NCBI RefSeq assembly: GCF_002803065.1
Contig: NZ_NNBL01000003.1
Span: 62,001-126,000, forward strand
Direction: 5' to 3'
Origin: Streptomyces sp. CB01635
GTDB taxonomy: Bacteria; Actinomycetota; Actinomycetes; Streptomycetales; Streptomycetaceae
DNA: 64,000 nucleotides
Of the stretch, positions 42,403 through 51,809 are shown one piece after another (the first letter of the stretch is position 1; each line of letters opens with the position of its first letter). The position numbers and the translations under genes were made by a program. The notes below the pieces were generated by a model that worked only from the letters and a program-made list of their open reading frames with translations, ran no database searches and was not told the origin of the DNA.

Positions 42403-43071
42403 TTACTTGGTCGTGTGTGTCGGGTAGACCTGAACGTCGGTGTAGGCGCCCTTGATGTCTCCCGCGCCCGCGGGCCACTTCAGGGTCACGGTGTGGGTCT
42501 CGTTCGGGGGCGTCACCAGGATGTTGGTCGGGCGCGAGAGGCTGTTGCCGGTGTTGTCGATGTTGTAGGCGAGGTTGAAGACGGCGGCGTCGCCGGGCTT
42601 GAGGATGGTGACACGCGGCTGGGCGGGGCCGCGCTCGATGGGGTTCGAGGTGTTGTCGGTGTCCTTGATGTCGACGCCCGCGAAGCCCGTCGCCGAGCAG
42701 GTGGTCGAACCGCGGTTGATCATGGTGATGTTGATCCTGCCGGACTCTTCGTCGGGCGCTGCATCTGTGGCGTCGATGGCCAGGTCCTCCGTCTTGCAGA
42801 ACGTGACCTTGCTGCCGGTCTCCGTCGCGCCGTTCGCGGCTGCCTCTGCCTCGGCGCCCTCACCGGAGCCCGACTTTGCGTTGCTGGCCTCCGAGCCGCC
42901 GGAGCCCGAGCCGTCCTCCGACTTCGAGCCACCGTCCGAGGACGAAGAAGACGAGGACGAGGAGCCCTTGGAGGACGAGTCCTTACCGGAGCCGTCGTTG
43001 CCACAGGCGGTGAGCGAGAGGGTGGCGGCGACGCCGATGGCGGCGAGAGCGGTGATGCGCGTGTACTTCAC
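42403..43071 (-). CDS. DUF4232-domain lipoprotein
   Basis: 222 residues. Lipoprotein signal with lipobox LTAC (Cys23). A Ser/Gly/Glu-rich low-complexity linker fills residues about 25-85. Residues about 90-222 are a DUF4232 beta domain (FCKTEDLAI, then GRINITMINRGSTTCSATGF, VTILKPGDAAVFNLAYN). DUF4232 proteins are common at the actinomycete cell surface with unknown role. No clear operon partner. Ser-rich linker shows many slippage-prone TCC/GAG codons. Confidence 0.88.
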   Translation of the reverse strand: MKYTRITALAAIGVAATLSLTACGNDGSGKDSSSKGSSSSSSSSSDGGSKSEDGSGSGGSEASNAKSGSGEGAEAEAAANGATETGSKVTFCKTEDLAIDATDAAPDEESGRINITMINRGSTTCSATGFAGVDIKDTDNTSNPIERGPAQPRVTILKPGDAAVFNLAYNIDNTGNSLSRPTNILVTPPNETHTVTLKWPAGAGDIKGAYTDVQVYPTHTTK

Positions 43072-43431
43072 GGTGTTCCCCCAGAACGAGCGTGGTGCAT
43101 GCGGTCGGAAGTATTTGTATCTCGCACTGAGTTACAGGGCGTCCTCCGCCACGTCTTCGTTCTGTCACAGGCGTATTGACCTCACGGTCCGCCAAGGCGC
43201 CACACCGATTCTTCATAGGACCAGCGGTCGATGAGGAACAGAGTCGGCCCGCTCCTGGTCCGGATCTTGAGAGGCGGGATCCGGGGGGATCTGGAAAGAA
43301 TCCGGCACTCGGAGACCGTGGACGCGGACGTGATCGGCTACGTCGGGCCCGCGGCCCCGTACTGCTCTGACCGGGAAGGTTCGCCGCGGTCTGGTGAACC
43401 GGTGCATGCGGGATTGTCGGCCCGCCCCGTG
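43072..43431. other. Intergenic region without a supported gene
   Basis: 360 bp between the lipoprotein gene and the phosphoesterase stop. The right of the lipoprotein start (43080-43180) should contain its promoter. Nothing else is seen. Confidence 0.4.
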
Positions 43432-44652
43432 TTACTGCGTGGGTGGTCGCTGCGGGGAGCGGAGTACGAGCAGGGTGATCTCGCTGGGGGCGAAGATGCG
43501 GAAGGGCGGGCCCCAGAAGCCGGTGCCGCGGCTGGTGTAGAGGAGGGTGCGGGTGCCGTGGCGGCTGAGTCCGGCGAGGGCGGGCTGGTCGATGCGGACG
43601 AGGTGGTGGAAGGGCCAGATCTGGCCGCCGTGGGTGTGGCCGGAGAGTTGGAGGTCGACGCCGTCGGCTGCGGCCCGGTCGATGAACTTGGGCTGGTGGG
43701 CCAGGAGCAGGACGGGCAGGTCGGGGTCGGCGCCGTTCAGGGCTCCGGCGAGGTGGGCGCGGTGGCCGGCCAGGCCGGAGGATTCGGCGGTGACGTCATC
43801 CACGCCGGCGACCACGAGGGTGTCGCCGCCGCGTTCGAGCAGCAGATGGCGGTTGCGCAGCGGCTCCCAACCCAACTCGTCCATCAGGTCGACCCAGCCC
43901 TGGGCCTCGCTGTAGTACTCGTGGTTTCCGGTGACGTAGACGCGGGCCCGGGTGGCTCGCACGGTGGCGAGCGGGGCGGCCTGGGCGCGGCGGCGTTCGG
44001 CCGTGCCGTCCGCGATGTCGCCGGTGTGGCAGACCAGGTCGGCCTCGAGGGTGTTGACCGTCTCGCAGACCCGCGCAGACCAGCGGGCGCGGTCGAGCGG
44101 GCCGTAGTGGGTGTCGGTGATGAGGGCGACGCGCGTGCCGTCCAATCCGGCTCCCAGGCGCGGGAGTTGTACGTCGAGGTGGCGTACCCGTGGTACCCGG
44201 CGAGCCTCGGCGTATCCCCAGGCGAGCAACACGGCGGCCACGCCGAGGACCGTCCAAGTGACGATCCGGGCCCGGTTCTGCCCGTCGCCCACGCCGGCCA
44301 CGGTCAGGGCGAGGCGCAGCAGGACGCCGAGCAGGAGGGACCAGGTGAACAGGACCCAGCTGGCCCCGAGGAGGGTGTCTCCGACGATCGCCGCCCGGTC
44401 CTGCTGCCGCCGGCCGTGGCCGCGCACCATCGCGAGCGGCATACCGATCAGACCGAGGACGAACAGGGTGGTGCCGGCCAGCGCCACGGGGAGCGGCCAG
44501 TGCTGGCCGGCGTGCAGCAGCACCCAGCAGGGCACGGCCCACAGCAGGATGGGGGCGATCAAAGGGATGTAGCGCATCAGGCGGCGCAGCAGGCTCTGCC
44601 TGGTCGCATGCGCTGCACCGTCCGCGGATCGGGCCTCGCTGATGTCGGTCAC
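43432..44652 (-). CDS. Membrane-bound metallophosphoesterase
   Basis: 406 residues. Four hydrophobic helices in the first 150 residues, then a calcineurin-like domain: LITDTHYGPLDRARWSARVC, HTGDIADG, VTGNHEYYSEA, LLAHQP and GHTHGGQIWPF, giving the full two-metal site. Most like the YkuE/YaeI group, phosphoesterases proposed to act on lipid or nucleotide phosphates at the membrane. GTG 44652 has GAGGAGG 5 bp ahead. Appears monocistronic. Confidence 0.88.
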   Translation of the reverse strand: MTDISEARSADGAAHATRQSLLRRLMRYIPLIAPILLWAVPCWVLLHAGQHWPLPVALAGTTLFVLGLIGMPLAMVRGHGRRQQDRAAIVGDTLLGASWVLFTWSLLLGVLLRLALTVAGVGDGQNRARIVTWTVLGVAAVLLAWGYAEARRVPRVRHLDVQLPRLGAGLDGTRVALITDTHYGPLDRARWSARVCETVNTLEADLVCHTGDIADGTAERRRAQAAPLATVRATRARVYVTGNHEYYSEAQGWVDLMDELGWEPLRNRHLLLERGGDTLVVAGVDDVTAESSGLAGHRAHLAGALNGADPDLPVLLLAHQPKFIDRAAADGVDLQLSGHTHGGQIWPFHHLVRIDQPALAGLSRHGTRTLLYTSRGTGFWGPPFRIFAPSEITLLVLRSPQRPPTQ

Positions 44653-44874
44653 GCTTACCTCCTCAGGTAACCAGACTGCCGACGCGGCACTTTATCCGGT
44701 CGTCCTGGGGGACGCCTTGCCGGTCATTGATCGAGCCAGACGAGTGTGCTGGCGGGCGTGCTCCCCGGAGCGTCACCTTGGCCTGCCGGTCACCGTGGCG
44801 TCTCGCTCCGGCTCGTGCTTGCCCGTCGGGCCGTCCTGGCAGGGCGGTCATCTTGATGCACGATCCGGGCCGAC

Positions 44875-45230
44875 TCACCCTGCGGACGGCCGATCAGCGG
44901 ATGTCCTGAACGTCGGTGCCGACACCGCTTGTTGCAGGTCCCGAGGCGCCGTGGCGAGATCGCCCAGGGCGCGCCGTACGAACTGGTCGGCCTGCGCGGG
45001 GTTCTGTGTGAGCAGCGAGACGATCTCGACCGTCTCGAAGAAGGCCAGGTGATTGGCACCGTCGAGGAGTGGCGTCACCACTTCCCGACGCTCGGTATTC
45101 GTGCCATGCCCCAGTTCCTGGGTGGAGCAGGCACTGGCATCGAGGGCCTTCGCCGTAGCCACTTGGAGCAACGGGTAGCCGATCCGGCGCCGCCTCGCGC
45201 TCCTGGCCTTGAACGGCGCCAGGTTCTCCC
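44875..45230 (-). pseudogene. Regulator-like fragment (possibly PucR/CdaR type)
   Basis: Minus-strand frame with ANHLAFFETVEIVSLLTQNP, AQADQFVRRALGDLATAPRD, resembling the segment of PucR-type regulators before the C-terminal HTH. The HTH is missing and the frame ends in unrelated sequence. No start site found. Family assignment is tentative. Confidence 0.45.
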
Positions 45231-45382
45231 TCGTGCTTCGCCGGTGTTGTGCTTCAGCGCCTTCGTGCCGCGGCAGAGGTATGGCGCTCGAGGCGGCCCC
45301 GGGAAAACACTCGACGCGCAGGTCCACCCCCGCCACGGCCTCGTCCTTTACACTTTCGCCGTCACACAGCGTGAGGAGTGAT

Positions 45383-45724
45383 GTGAGAAGCGTGATTGAA
45401 GTGCTGCGTAGTCCGCGGCGCCCCCTCGTGCTCGGCGCGGTGCTGACCGTCGCGCTCGCCGCACAGTCGGCTCTGCTCGTCGCCCAGCAAATGCAGATCG
45501 ACGACCTGCGGATGCAGCCCGTCGACGTTCAGGCGAGCGTAAAACCTGGGCCTTCAGGGCCGTCTGGTCCCCCTGGTCCCTCGGGCCCCGTCGGTCCTAT
45601 CGGCCCGGCAGGCAAGGACGGCACAGACGGGAAGGACGGGAAGGAGGGCACGAACGGGAGGGACGGCACGGCCGGGAAGGACGGGAAGGATGCTGTCGCT
45701 CCGCCAGCGCCAGATCCAAGTTAG
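45383..45724 (+). CDS. Membrane-anchored collagen-like protein, copy 1
   Basis: 113 residues. Short basic N-terminus (VRSVIEVLRSPRRP), one membrane helix at about 14-34, a short spacer, then 16 Gly-X-Y triplets (GPSGPSGPPGPSGPVGPIGP, GKDGTDGKDGKEG...) to an acidic/proline end. First triplets are Pro-rich, the later ones are GKD/GTD type with charged pairs, as in bacterial collagens. Type II topology would put the triple helix outside. GTG 45383 with GAGGAG; GTG 45392 also possible. A paralogue starts exactly 800 bp downstream. Confidence 0.75.
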   Translation: MRSVIEVLRSPRRPLVLGAVLTVALAAQSALLVAQQMQIDDLRMQPVDVQASVKPGPSGPSGPPGPSGPVGPIGPAGKDGTDGKDGKEGTNGRDGTAGKDGKDAVAPPAPDPS

Positions 45725-46182
45725 ACACTCGGCCGCACCGGCCGACTCCTCCGGCGTGCGCTGGAGGGTATTCCGCGCTTGCGCGGTGCCGGATAGTGCA
45801 GTCGGAGTTGTGGACAGCGCCCGGACGGGGTGCAGCGCCGCCGAGAGTGCCGGACGCACCGGTGGCACGGCGCGGGATCGTCATCCGGCCGTCGGGGGCC
45901 GTTCCCGGTCCGTCGCATTCATAGCGGTTGTGGCCTGAAAGCAGACGCCGAAGCCCGTGACGCATCGTGGGCTTCTCCGCGCGCCGAAGGGGCGCCCGAA
46001 GTAGGTGAACATGGGTCCGCACACCCGCCTGCGCTGCGCCCGTGACGTGCTTCAGCCCCTCCCCGCAGTGATCGGCAGAAGTGGTGTGTCCGGTCGCCCC
46101 GGGAAGGACGCTCGACGTAGAGGTCCGCCCTTGCCGCGCACTTGCCCTTTGCTCCTTGTCATCACATAACGTGAGGAATGAT
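45725..46182. other. Region between the collagen-like genes
   Basis: 458 bp. Its right-hand about 90 bp (46097-46182) are similar to the sequence before copy 1 (about 45297-45382), showing that the promoter was duplicated with the gene. No gene seen in the rest. Confidence 0.55.
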
Positions 46183-46641
46183 GTGGAAAGTATGAAAGAG
46201 GCGTGGCGTAGCCCGCGACGCCGCCTTGCAATCGGCGCAGCGCTGACCGTCATGCTCGTCGCGCAGGCAGTCGTGATCGTCGCCCACCAGCAGCAGATCG
46301 ACGAACTCCAAGCACGGCGCATTGCCCTCCAAGGGAACAGCGTTCAGCAGGGTCTGCCCGGCCCGCCTGGCCCCTCCGGCCCCTCCGGCGAGCCTGGCCC
46401 TACCGGCCCGACAGGGGTGCCGGGGTGGCATGGGCGAGACGGTCACCACGGCCCACCGGGGCGCGACGGAAGGAGAGGGAGGCATGGCAGGAACGGGGTG
46501 GTTATCTACTTGAGGCCGTGTCGCCATGCGGCCGCCTGTGCCCGCTGCTCTTCAGAGCTGTCACCGGTCATTAGGCGTCCCAATCACCAGCCGCCTAGGT
46601 CAGTCCGAGGTCCGCGAGCCGCTGGAGTTTGTCGTCGGTGA
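46183..46641 (+). CDS. Membrane-anchored collagen-like protein, copy 2
   Basis: About 152 residues (149 if ATG 46192). Same layout as copy 1: basic start EAWRSPRRRLAIGAALTVML, one membrane helix, QQQIDEL spacer, then 15 Gly-X-Y triplets (GPPGPSGPSGEPGPTGPTGV, then GRDGHHGPPGRDGRRGRHG). Unlike copy 1 the frame then continues for about 48 residues with five Cys (RPCRHAAACARCSSEL). This tail overlaps helicase-associated remnants on the other strand, so it may be a lost stop rather than a real domain. Confidence 0.65.
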   Translation: MESMKEAWRSPRRRLAIGAALTVMLVAQAVVIVAHQQQIDELQARRIALQGNSVQQGLPGPPGPSGPSGEPGPTGPTGVPGWHGRDGHHGPPGRDGRRGRHGRNGVVIYLRPCRHAAACARCSSELSPVIRRPNHQPPRSVRGPRAAGVCRR

Positions 46642-46750
46642 GTTTGTCCCGCCGGCTCTTGGCGTTGGTCAGCCACACTCCGCGCCTGACCTCGGTCCGG
46701 TCTTCCAGCTGTTCTTTGTGTCCCCTGCCGCGCCTTGGCGCAGTCCGGCC
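46595..46750 (-). pseudogene. Helicase-associated domain fragment
   Basis: Minus-strand frame with GVWLTNAKSRRDKLTDDKLQ, RLADLGLT, the repeated unit of helicase-associated domains (GxWLxxxRxRRxxLTxEQxxxLxxLG). Only the last unit remains and a stop follows at 46595. Confidence 0.6.
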
Positions 46751-46981
46751 GCCGGGCCGGGTCCGCGCCCGGAGCGGCAGGGCGACCGTCTCGGGAGAAC
46801 TCCGTGTGCCATCCCGCCTTGCGCCTGCCGACACGTTGCTGCCTCCCCCTTCGTGCGGGTGCGTTGACCGCATTGGGTGGCGCCATCCGAGTGTGCTGCG
46901 GCTGTGTCGGGCCGCGATCGCATGACTGATTGTCCATGCTGAGCCCGGACCAGCACCATGCCCAGCGAAGGGGTGTTTAGC

Positions 46982-47197
46982 ATGTCGAACGACTCAGTCG
47001 CACGCTTCCTGGCGGCCCTGGCGCCTGAGGACAGAGAGACCGTCGTGGCCAGGCCCGGGGAGGAGCAGGAGCGGCTCGCCGCAGCCTGGGAACGGGAGTT
47101 GGAGGGGGATGACGAGCTTGACGTCCTCGACGAGCTCTCCCCGCCGGCAGCCGAGGCTGAGGCGGCTCGCCGCGTCCTTCGGCAGGAGTCAGACTGA
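46982..47197 (+). CDS. Small hypothetical protein (71 aa), acidic
   Basis: 71 residues, highly charged and helical (FLAALAPEDRETVVARPGEE, then WERELEGDDELDVLDELSPP). No helix or signal. ATG 46982 with AAGGGG about 9 bp ahead. It precedes the FemX-type gene by 123 bp in the same direction and could be cotranscribed. No known family. Confidence 0.6.
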   Translation: MSNDSVARFLAALAPEDRETVVARPGEEQERLAAAWERELEGDDELDVLDELSPPAAEAEAARRVLRQESD

Positions 47198-47320
47198 CCC
47201 GTCTGATGGACCGTCGTGCGGTAGTACGAAGCTGTGTCAGATCCGCTGATCTGTGACGGTGAGTGACATGCCTGAGCTGTGTCCCAGTAGGCTTGTTCGC
47301 CGACCGAAGGAGCGCTGCGC

Positions 47321-48442
47321 ATGAGCTACCGCCTGAAGGCGATCACCCGCGAGGAACATCTGGCCTTCGTCACGACCCGTCCCTCGGTGAGCCACATGCA
47401 GGTTCCCTCGTGGGGGGACGTGAAGCCGGACTGGCGGGCGGAAAGCCTGGGTTGGTTCGACGACGACGATCGCCTCGTCGGTGTGGGACTGGTGCTGTTG
47501 CGCCCGTTGCCGAAGCTGAAGCGGTACCTCGCTTACCTGCCCGAAGGGCCGGCCATCGACTGGGCAGCCACGGATCTGAAGTTGTGGCTGGAGCCGATGC
47601 TCGCGCATTTGAAGGAGCGGGGCGTGTTCTCGGTGAAGATGGGGCCGCCCGTCGTCGCCCGCCGCTGGAGTGCCGAGGTGGTCAAGGCCGCGATCGCCGA
47701 CCCTCAGGCCCGGCAACTGCGGGACGTGGAAGCCACCGCGCACGAGCCGCGGGCCTTCGACCTGGCCGACCGGCTGCGCCGGATGGGCTGGCAGCAGACC
47801 GAGCCCGGGGGTGAGGACGGCTTCGCCGCGGGTCAGCCGCGCTACGTCTTCCAGGTCTCCTTCGCCGGGCGCACGCTGGAGGAGGTCCAGCGCGACTTCA
47901 ACCAGCAGTGGCGACGCAACATCAAGAAGGCCGACAAAGCCGGCGTCAAGGTGGTCCAGGGCGGCTACGAGGATCTGCCCACCTTCTATGCCCTCTACGT
48001 CGAAACCGCCAAGCGGGACCGGTTCATCCCCCGCCCGCTGGCCTATTTCCAGCGAATGTGGACTGTACTGCGGGCTGAGGATGAAGACCGCATGCGCCTC
48101 TACCTCGCCCATCACGAGGGTGAGGTACTGGCAGCCGCCACGATGCTCACCGTCGGTGAGCACGTCTGGTACTCCTACGGTGCTTCCACCAGCCGCAGGC
48201 GCGAGGTCCAGCCGAACAACGCCATCCAGTGGCGGATGATGTGCGACGCCTACGAACTCGGCGCGAGCATCTACGATTTCCGCGGTATCACCGACACCCT
48301 GGACGAGGCCAATCACCTGCTGGGGCTGCTCCGGTTCAAGGCCGGCACCGGCGGCCAGGCCGTCGAGTACCTCGGCGAGTGGGACTATCCGCTCAACAAG
48401 GTCCTGCACAAGGCCCTCGACCTATACATGTCTCGCCGTTGA
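47321..48442 (+). CDS. FemX/FemAB-type aminoacyltransferase (peptidoglycan bridge)
   Basis: 373 residues. FemABX family of tRNA-dependent aminoacyltransferases that add the cross-bridge residue (glycine in Streptomyces) to lipid II. Motifs: GVGLVLLRPLPKLKRYLAYL PEGP, FNQQWRRNIKKADKAGVKVV, YVETAKRDRFIPRPLAYFQR, and C-terminal FRGITDTLDEANHLLGLLRF K. Two GNAT-like halves are implied. Start ATG 47321. VanK- or FemX-type roles cannot be separated; no van genes are nearby. Confidence 0.88.
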   Translation: MSYRLKAITREEHLAFVTTRPSVSHMQVPSWGDVKPDWRAESLGWFDDDDRLVGVGLVLLRPLPKLKRYLAYLPEGPAIDWAATDLKLWLEPMLAHLKERGVFSVKMGPPVVARRWSAEVVKAAIADPQARQLRDVEATAHEPRAFDLADRLRRMGWQQTEPGGEDGFAAGQPRYVFQVSFAGRTLEEVQRDFNQQWRRNIKKADKAGVKVVQGGYEDLPTFYALYVETAKRDRFIPRPLAYFQRMWTVLRAEDEDRMRLYLAHHEGEVLAAATMLTVGEHVWYSYGASTSRRREVQPNNAIQWRMMCDAYELGASIYDFRGITDTLDEANHLLGLLRFKAGTGGQAVEYLGEWDYPLNKVLHKALDLYMSRR

Positions 48443-48467
48443 GGATCAGCGGCCGACATGTGGGTGC

Positions 48468-48866
48468 TCAGGGTGCGGACACCAGGTCAGCGCGGAGCTG
48501 CGGAGACCGGCCGGATGTCTCGCGGTTGAGTTCGGATGCGTATCGGTGTGGGCTTGCTGACTGATGTGCGCTGGCGCGTACGGCGGTCGTGGCCAGGGCG
48601 GTGTAGTTCATCGTGAAGCGCCCGCCGAAGGAGTCGACGGCGCCCCCGACCGCGTCCAGTATCTCGGCCGGCTGATCTGGCTGGAGTTGAGTAAGGCCAC
48701 CGGTGGTGGGGAGCAGGTCCGGCCATGGGGCGCGCGTGTAGGGCTGTTCCCCATCGAATCGCCACTGTTCGGGAGCGTTGAACTGTTCGATCTCGCGGAT
48801 CCTGTCGGCGAACTTCGCGTATGCCTGTACCGCTCGGAAATGCGATTCGGCGGTGTGAGCTGTGGT
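48468..48866 (-). pseudogene. Class I SAM-dependent methyltransferase, C-terminal fragment
   Basis: A minus-strand frame, open without a start codon until internal ATG, reads VQAYAKFADRIREIEQFNAP EQWRF, LLPTTGGLTQLQPDQPAEIL and DAVGGAVDSFGGRFTMNYTA LATTAV. These are the last about 110 residues of a methyltransferase family common in Streptomyces. The SAM-binding N-terminal part is absent; a TGA stop stands just upstream. Confidence 0.6.
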
Positions 48867-49046
48867 GATGTCGTTCAGTCAGGCGGCGCGGCGGGATTCG
48901 TTGATCGTTCCTAACCTCCGCCAAAGTCGAGGAACTCCCTCGCACACCTTCCCTTCGGTGGACATCCACGACCCGAGCCGATGAGGCATATACCCTCAAA
49001 AACGACAACTTTGCCGTGTGGGTTCGTGACAACCCCTGGAGGCCCG

Positions 49047-50273
49047 ATGAGCCAGCAGCCGGTCCTTGTGCCTTATGCCGATCCGGCCTTCATGGCGGAT
49101 CCCTTCCCGTTCTACCGGCAGCTGCGCGAGGACGGCCCGGTACGGCGCGCCGTACTCGCCGGTGGCATCGAGGCATGGCTGGTCACACGCTATGAAGACG
49201 GTCTCGCAGCCCTCTCCGACTCGCGGCTGAGCAGCGACGTCCGCGATGCCTCGGACCCCCGGCTCCTCGAGCGGCTGCCCGCCACGGAGCGCGAGTCAAT
49301 GCTGCGCACCATGCTCCGCTCCGACCCGCCCGACCACACCCGCCTGCGCCGCCTGGTCTCCAAGGCGTTCACCGCCCGCAGGGTGGCCGAGCTGCGGCCA
49401 CGCGTCCAGGAGATCACCGACGGGTTGCTCGACGCGATCGTGCCCGCAGGCAAGGCCGAACTCGTCGAGGACTTCGCGCTGCCGCTTCCCGTCACTGTGA
49501 TCAGCGAACTGCTCGGAGTGCCCGTCGCCGACCGGAACGACTTCCACCGGTGGACCGACGACATGATCCTTCAAGGAGCCGAGCCGCCGGACCCGGCCCG
49601 GATGGACCGAGCATGGCGGCAGATGCGCTCGTACCTGACCGGACTCCTCCAGGACAAGCGAGCCCGGCCCGGTGACGACCTGCTCAGCGCGCTGATCGCC
49701 ACCCGGGACGAGGAACACCAGCTGGACGAGGACGAGCTGATCGCCATGGCTTTCCTGCTGCTGGTGGCCGGATACATCACCACGGTCAACCTGATCGGCA
49801 GCGGTATCGCCGCATTGCTCGCCCACCCCGACCAGCTGCAGATGCTGCGGGACGATCCGGAACTGCTGCCCGGTGCTGTCGAGGAGTTCCTGCGCTACGA
49901 CGGACCGGTCAACCCCGGCATCGCCCGGTTCGCGCGCGAGGACGTCGCCATCGCGGGAGTGGCGATCCCGCGCGGAGCGACCGTGCTGGTCGCCTCCGCC
50001 ATCGCCGACCGCGACCCGGCGCGGTTCCCGGACCCCGACCGCATGGACATCACCCGGCAGGACAACGCGCACCTCGCCTTCGGGCACGGCATCCACTACT
50101 GCCTGGGGGCGCCACTGGCCCGGCTCGAGGGCCAGATCGCCATGGGAACCGCCCTGCGCCGCCTGCCTCACCTCAGCCTGGCCGTGCCGCCCAGCGAACT
50201 GCGATGGCGCTCGGGCGGTCTGCGCGGCCCTGAACAGCTGCCCGTCACGTTCACCTCCGACGCCTCCAGCTGA
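49047..50273 (+). CDS. Cytochrome P450 (bacterial class I, CYP105/107-like)
   Basis: 408 residues. Heme-binding loop FGHGIHYCLGAPLAR with Cys at about 352; ExxR in EEFLRYDGPV at about 280-283; PERF-like RDPARFPDPDRMDI; oxygen-activation helix reads AGYITT where most have AGHETT. The acid-alcohol Thr is kept. P450s of this type hydroxylate small molecules and need ferredoxin, which is not encoded nearby. ATG 49047 has GGAGG at 49038. Isolated gene. Confidence 0.9.
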   Translation: MSQQPVLVPYADPAFMADPFPFYRQLREDGPVRRAVLAGGIEAWLVTRYEDGLAALSDSRLSSDVRDASDPRLLERLPATERESMLRTMLRSDPPDHTRLRRLVSKAFTARRVAELRPRVQEITDGLLDAIVPAGKAELVEDFALPLPVTVISELLGVPVADRNDFHRWTDDMILQGAEPPDPARMDRAWRQMRSYLTGLLQDKRARPGDDLLSALIATRDEEHQLDEDELIAMAFLLLVAGYITTVNLIGSGIAALLAHPDQLQMLRDDPELLPGAVEEFLRYDGPVNPGIARFAREDVAIAGVAIPRGATVLVASAIADRDPARFPDPDRMDITRQDNAHLAFGHGIHYCLGAPLARLEGQIAMGTALRRLPHLSLAVPPSELRWRSGGLRGPEQLPVTFTSDASS

Positions 50274-50304
50274 CTGCACCACACGGACATCTTCGTGTCC
50301 CACC

Positions 50305-50460
50305 GATCACGGCAGGTGGCTGCTCGTTGCACGTGCGCTCTGCGCCCGCCCAGTCGCTTATGTGGCCGCCGAGACGGACATTTCGAGGGGCACCGCGCAC
50401 GCGCGAATGCGCCGGTGGCGGGCGGAACGCCACCCTGCCGGCCGCAGACTGCCATCGCTG
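50305..50460 (+). mobile_element. IS481-type HTH remnant
   Basis: Plus strand: LLVARALCARPVAYVAAETD, ISRGTAHARMRRWRAE, the N-terminal HTH of IS481 transposases (IxxVAAxxGISRxxxxKWxxRY). Nothing of the core follows. Confidence 0.6.
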
Positions 50461-50655
50461 CCACACCGCACTCGGCGGCAAGCCCCATCAGCCGTGTGAG
50501 CAACCCCTGCGGGACTATGCACTAGGAGTCCGGCGAACAGCGACAGGACGAGCACCGCAGCCGAAGTCGCCGCGACAGGCGACGCCTTCAGGACGGCCGT
50601 CCGGGCCGAGCCGCAGTGAGCCGGGCCCGGCAACGCCCAGCCCGGCACGCTGCGG

Positions 50656-50826
50656 TCATCTGGTCTTGATGTCGTCCACCCGCTCGCCCTCCGCCTGGGA
50701 CGGCTCGGTCCTGGGGACGTCCGGGTGCTGGGCTGCACGCTCAGCCGGCTCGTCGCGCTCGCCCTCAGCTTGGGAGGGTGTGTGAGAGTACAGCCAGGTG
50801 TCGTAATCCGAGGCTTCGGACTTCAT
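50656..50826 (-). CDS. Small protein with duplicated PSQAEGER motif (56 aa)
   Basis: 56 residues from ATG 50826, preceded by GGGAGG at 6 bp. Hydrophilic: MKSEASDYDTWLYSHT, then PSQAEGERD, ...PRTEPSQAEGERVDDI. The octamer PSQAEGER appears twice 23 residues apart. No helix or Cys. The ribosome site and repeated motif support a real gene; function unknown. Confidence 0.65.
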   Translation of the reverse strand: MKSEASDYDTWLYSHTPSQAEGERDEPAERAAQHPDVPRTEPSQAEGERVDDIKTR

Positions 50827-51327
50827 GACGGGCCTCCCTGGGTCGCTCATCTCCCATGCTCCTCCGTCGACCCCGGCAGGGCGAGACCAGCCAGCACTGC
50901 ATCTCGCGTCCCAAGCCAATGAAGCTGCCGGATGCGCAGCCCAGCCGATCCCCGGCGGTACTTGATTTCGCCGACCTCTCTGCAGCCGACCACGGCTCAG
51001 GGGATCGCAGGACTCACCGTCGGACTCCTCCGAAATCTGCTGCGGGCCACGGCGGCTGGGGCGGGCAAAATCTGCTGACTGCTGCGACGCAAGGCCGCCA
51101 CCAGGACACGGGCATCGATCAAGCCCGTGAAACGATCTCCGGATGTCTCGTGACGATCTGACGTATGCGCAGTGCACGGAGGCACCGCCTCTCCTCGCGC
51201 TGTTGGCGACACTGCGAGGGCTTTTCCAACTGCGCAGATAGCAGTGGGTGACCGCTCGAGATGCAGGGGGTGACGAGGCCTGTTTCGCTGGTGTGGCCCG
51301 CTCTTCCTCATCACCCAAGGAGTGATC
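50827..51327. other. Intergenic region without a supported gene
   Basis: About 500 bp between two divergent small genes. Only interrupted frames. Promoters of both are expected at its ends. Confidence 0.4.
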
Positions 51328-51516
51328 ATGAGCGCTGCAGGCGAGACCGGTCGTGCCCAGCAGATGCGTGCTAAGGCTCAGGACCTGGAACAGGCCGCGG
51401 AACGCGCCACTGACCCGCAGGAGCGTCAGCGTCTGAAGGACAAGGCCCGCCAGCTCAAGGAGCAGAGCGAGCATGCAGGCGGTACGGGCAAGCCGGACAT
51501 CGACCCGACGATGTAG
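51328..51516 (+). CDS. DUF6381-like small stress-type protein
   Basis: 62 residues, almost entirely helical and charged: GETGRAQQMRAKAQDLEQAA, then ATDPQERQRLKDKARQLKEQ SE, ending in GKPDIDPTM. Matches the small Streptomyces family annotated DUF6381 (by memory). ATG 51328 has AAGGAG 6 bp ahead. No partners; unknown role, perhaps stress related like CsbD-type proteins. Confidence 0.75.
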   Translation: MSAAGETGRAQQMRAKAQDLEQAAERATDPQERQRLKDKARQLKEQSEHAGGTGKPDIDPTM

Positions 51517-51809
51517 TCCCGGTAGTTCCGAGCACAGACGCCGGCCGGTGGCCAACCTCCGTGGCTTTCTGACACGCGAGAGGCCCCCGGCCGGTCACTG
51601 CTGTTTCCGCTCAGCCCCCCGGCGCCCACGCGCCCGCGCGCAGCCGGGCCGCAGCAAGCCGCGCACCCTGCCCCTGCCGATAACCTCATCTGTGCAGGTG
51701 GGAGGGCTTCGGGCAGCCATGGGCTTCTGCCTTGGATGACGTCTGCGGCGATGCCACTGCCGGCTGCGTTCGGGGCATCGGCCCCGAAGCGCCGAGCCGG
51801 GGTCGAGTC

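Noticed and set aside
46510..46641. Cys-rich tail of collagen-like copy 2 as a functional domain
   Set aside because: It overlaps an antisense gene relic and is absent in copy 1; most likely read-through after loss of the original stop.
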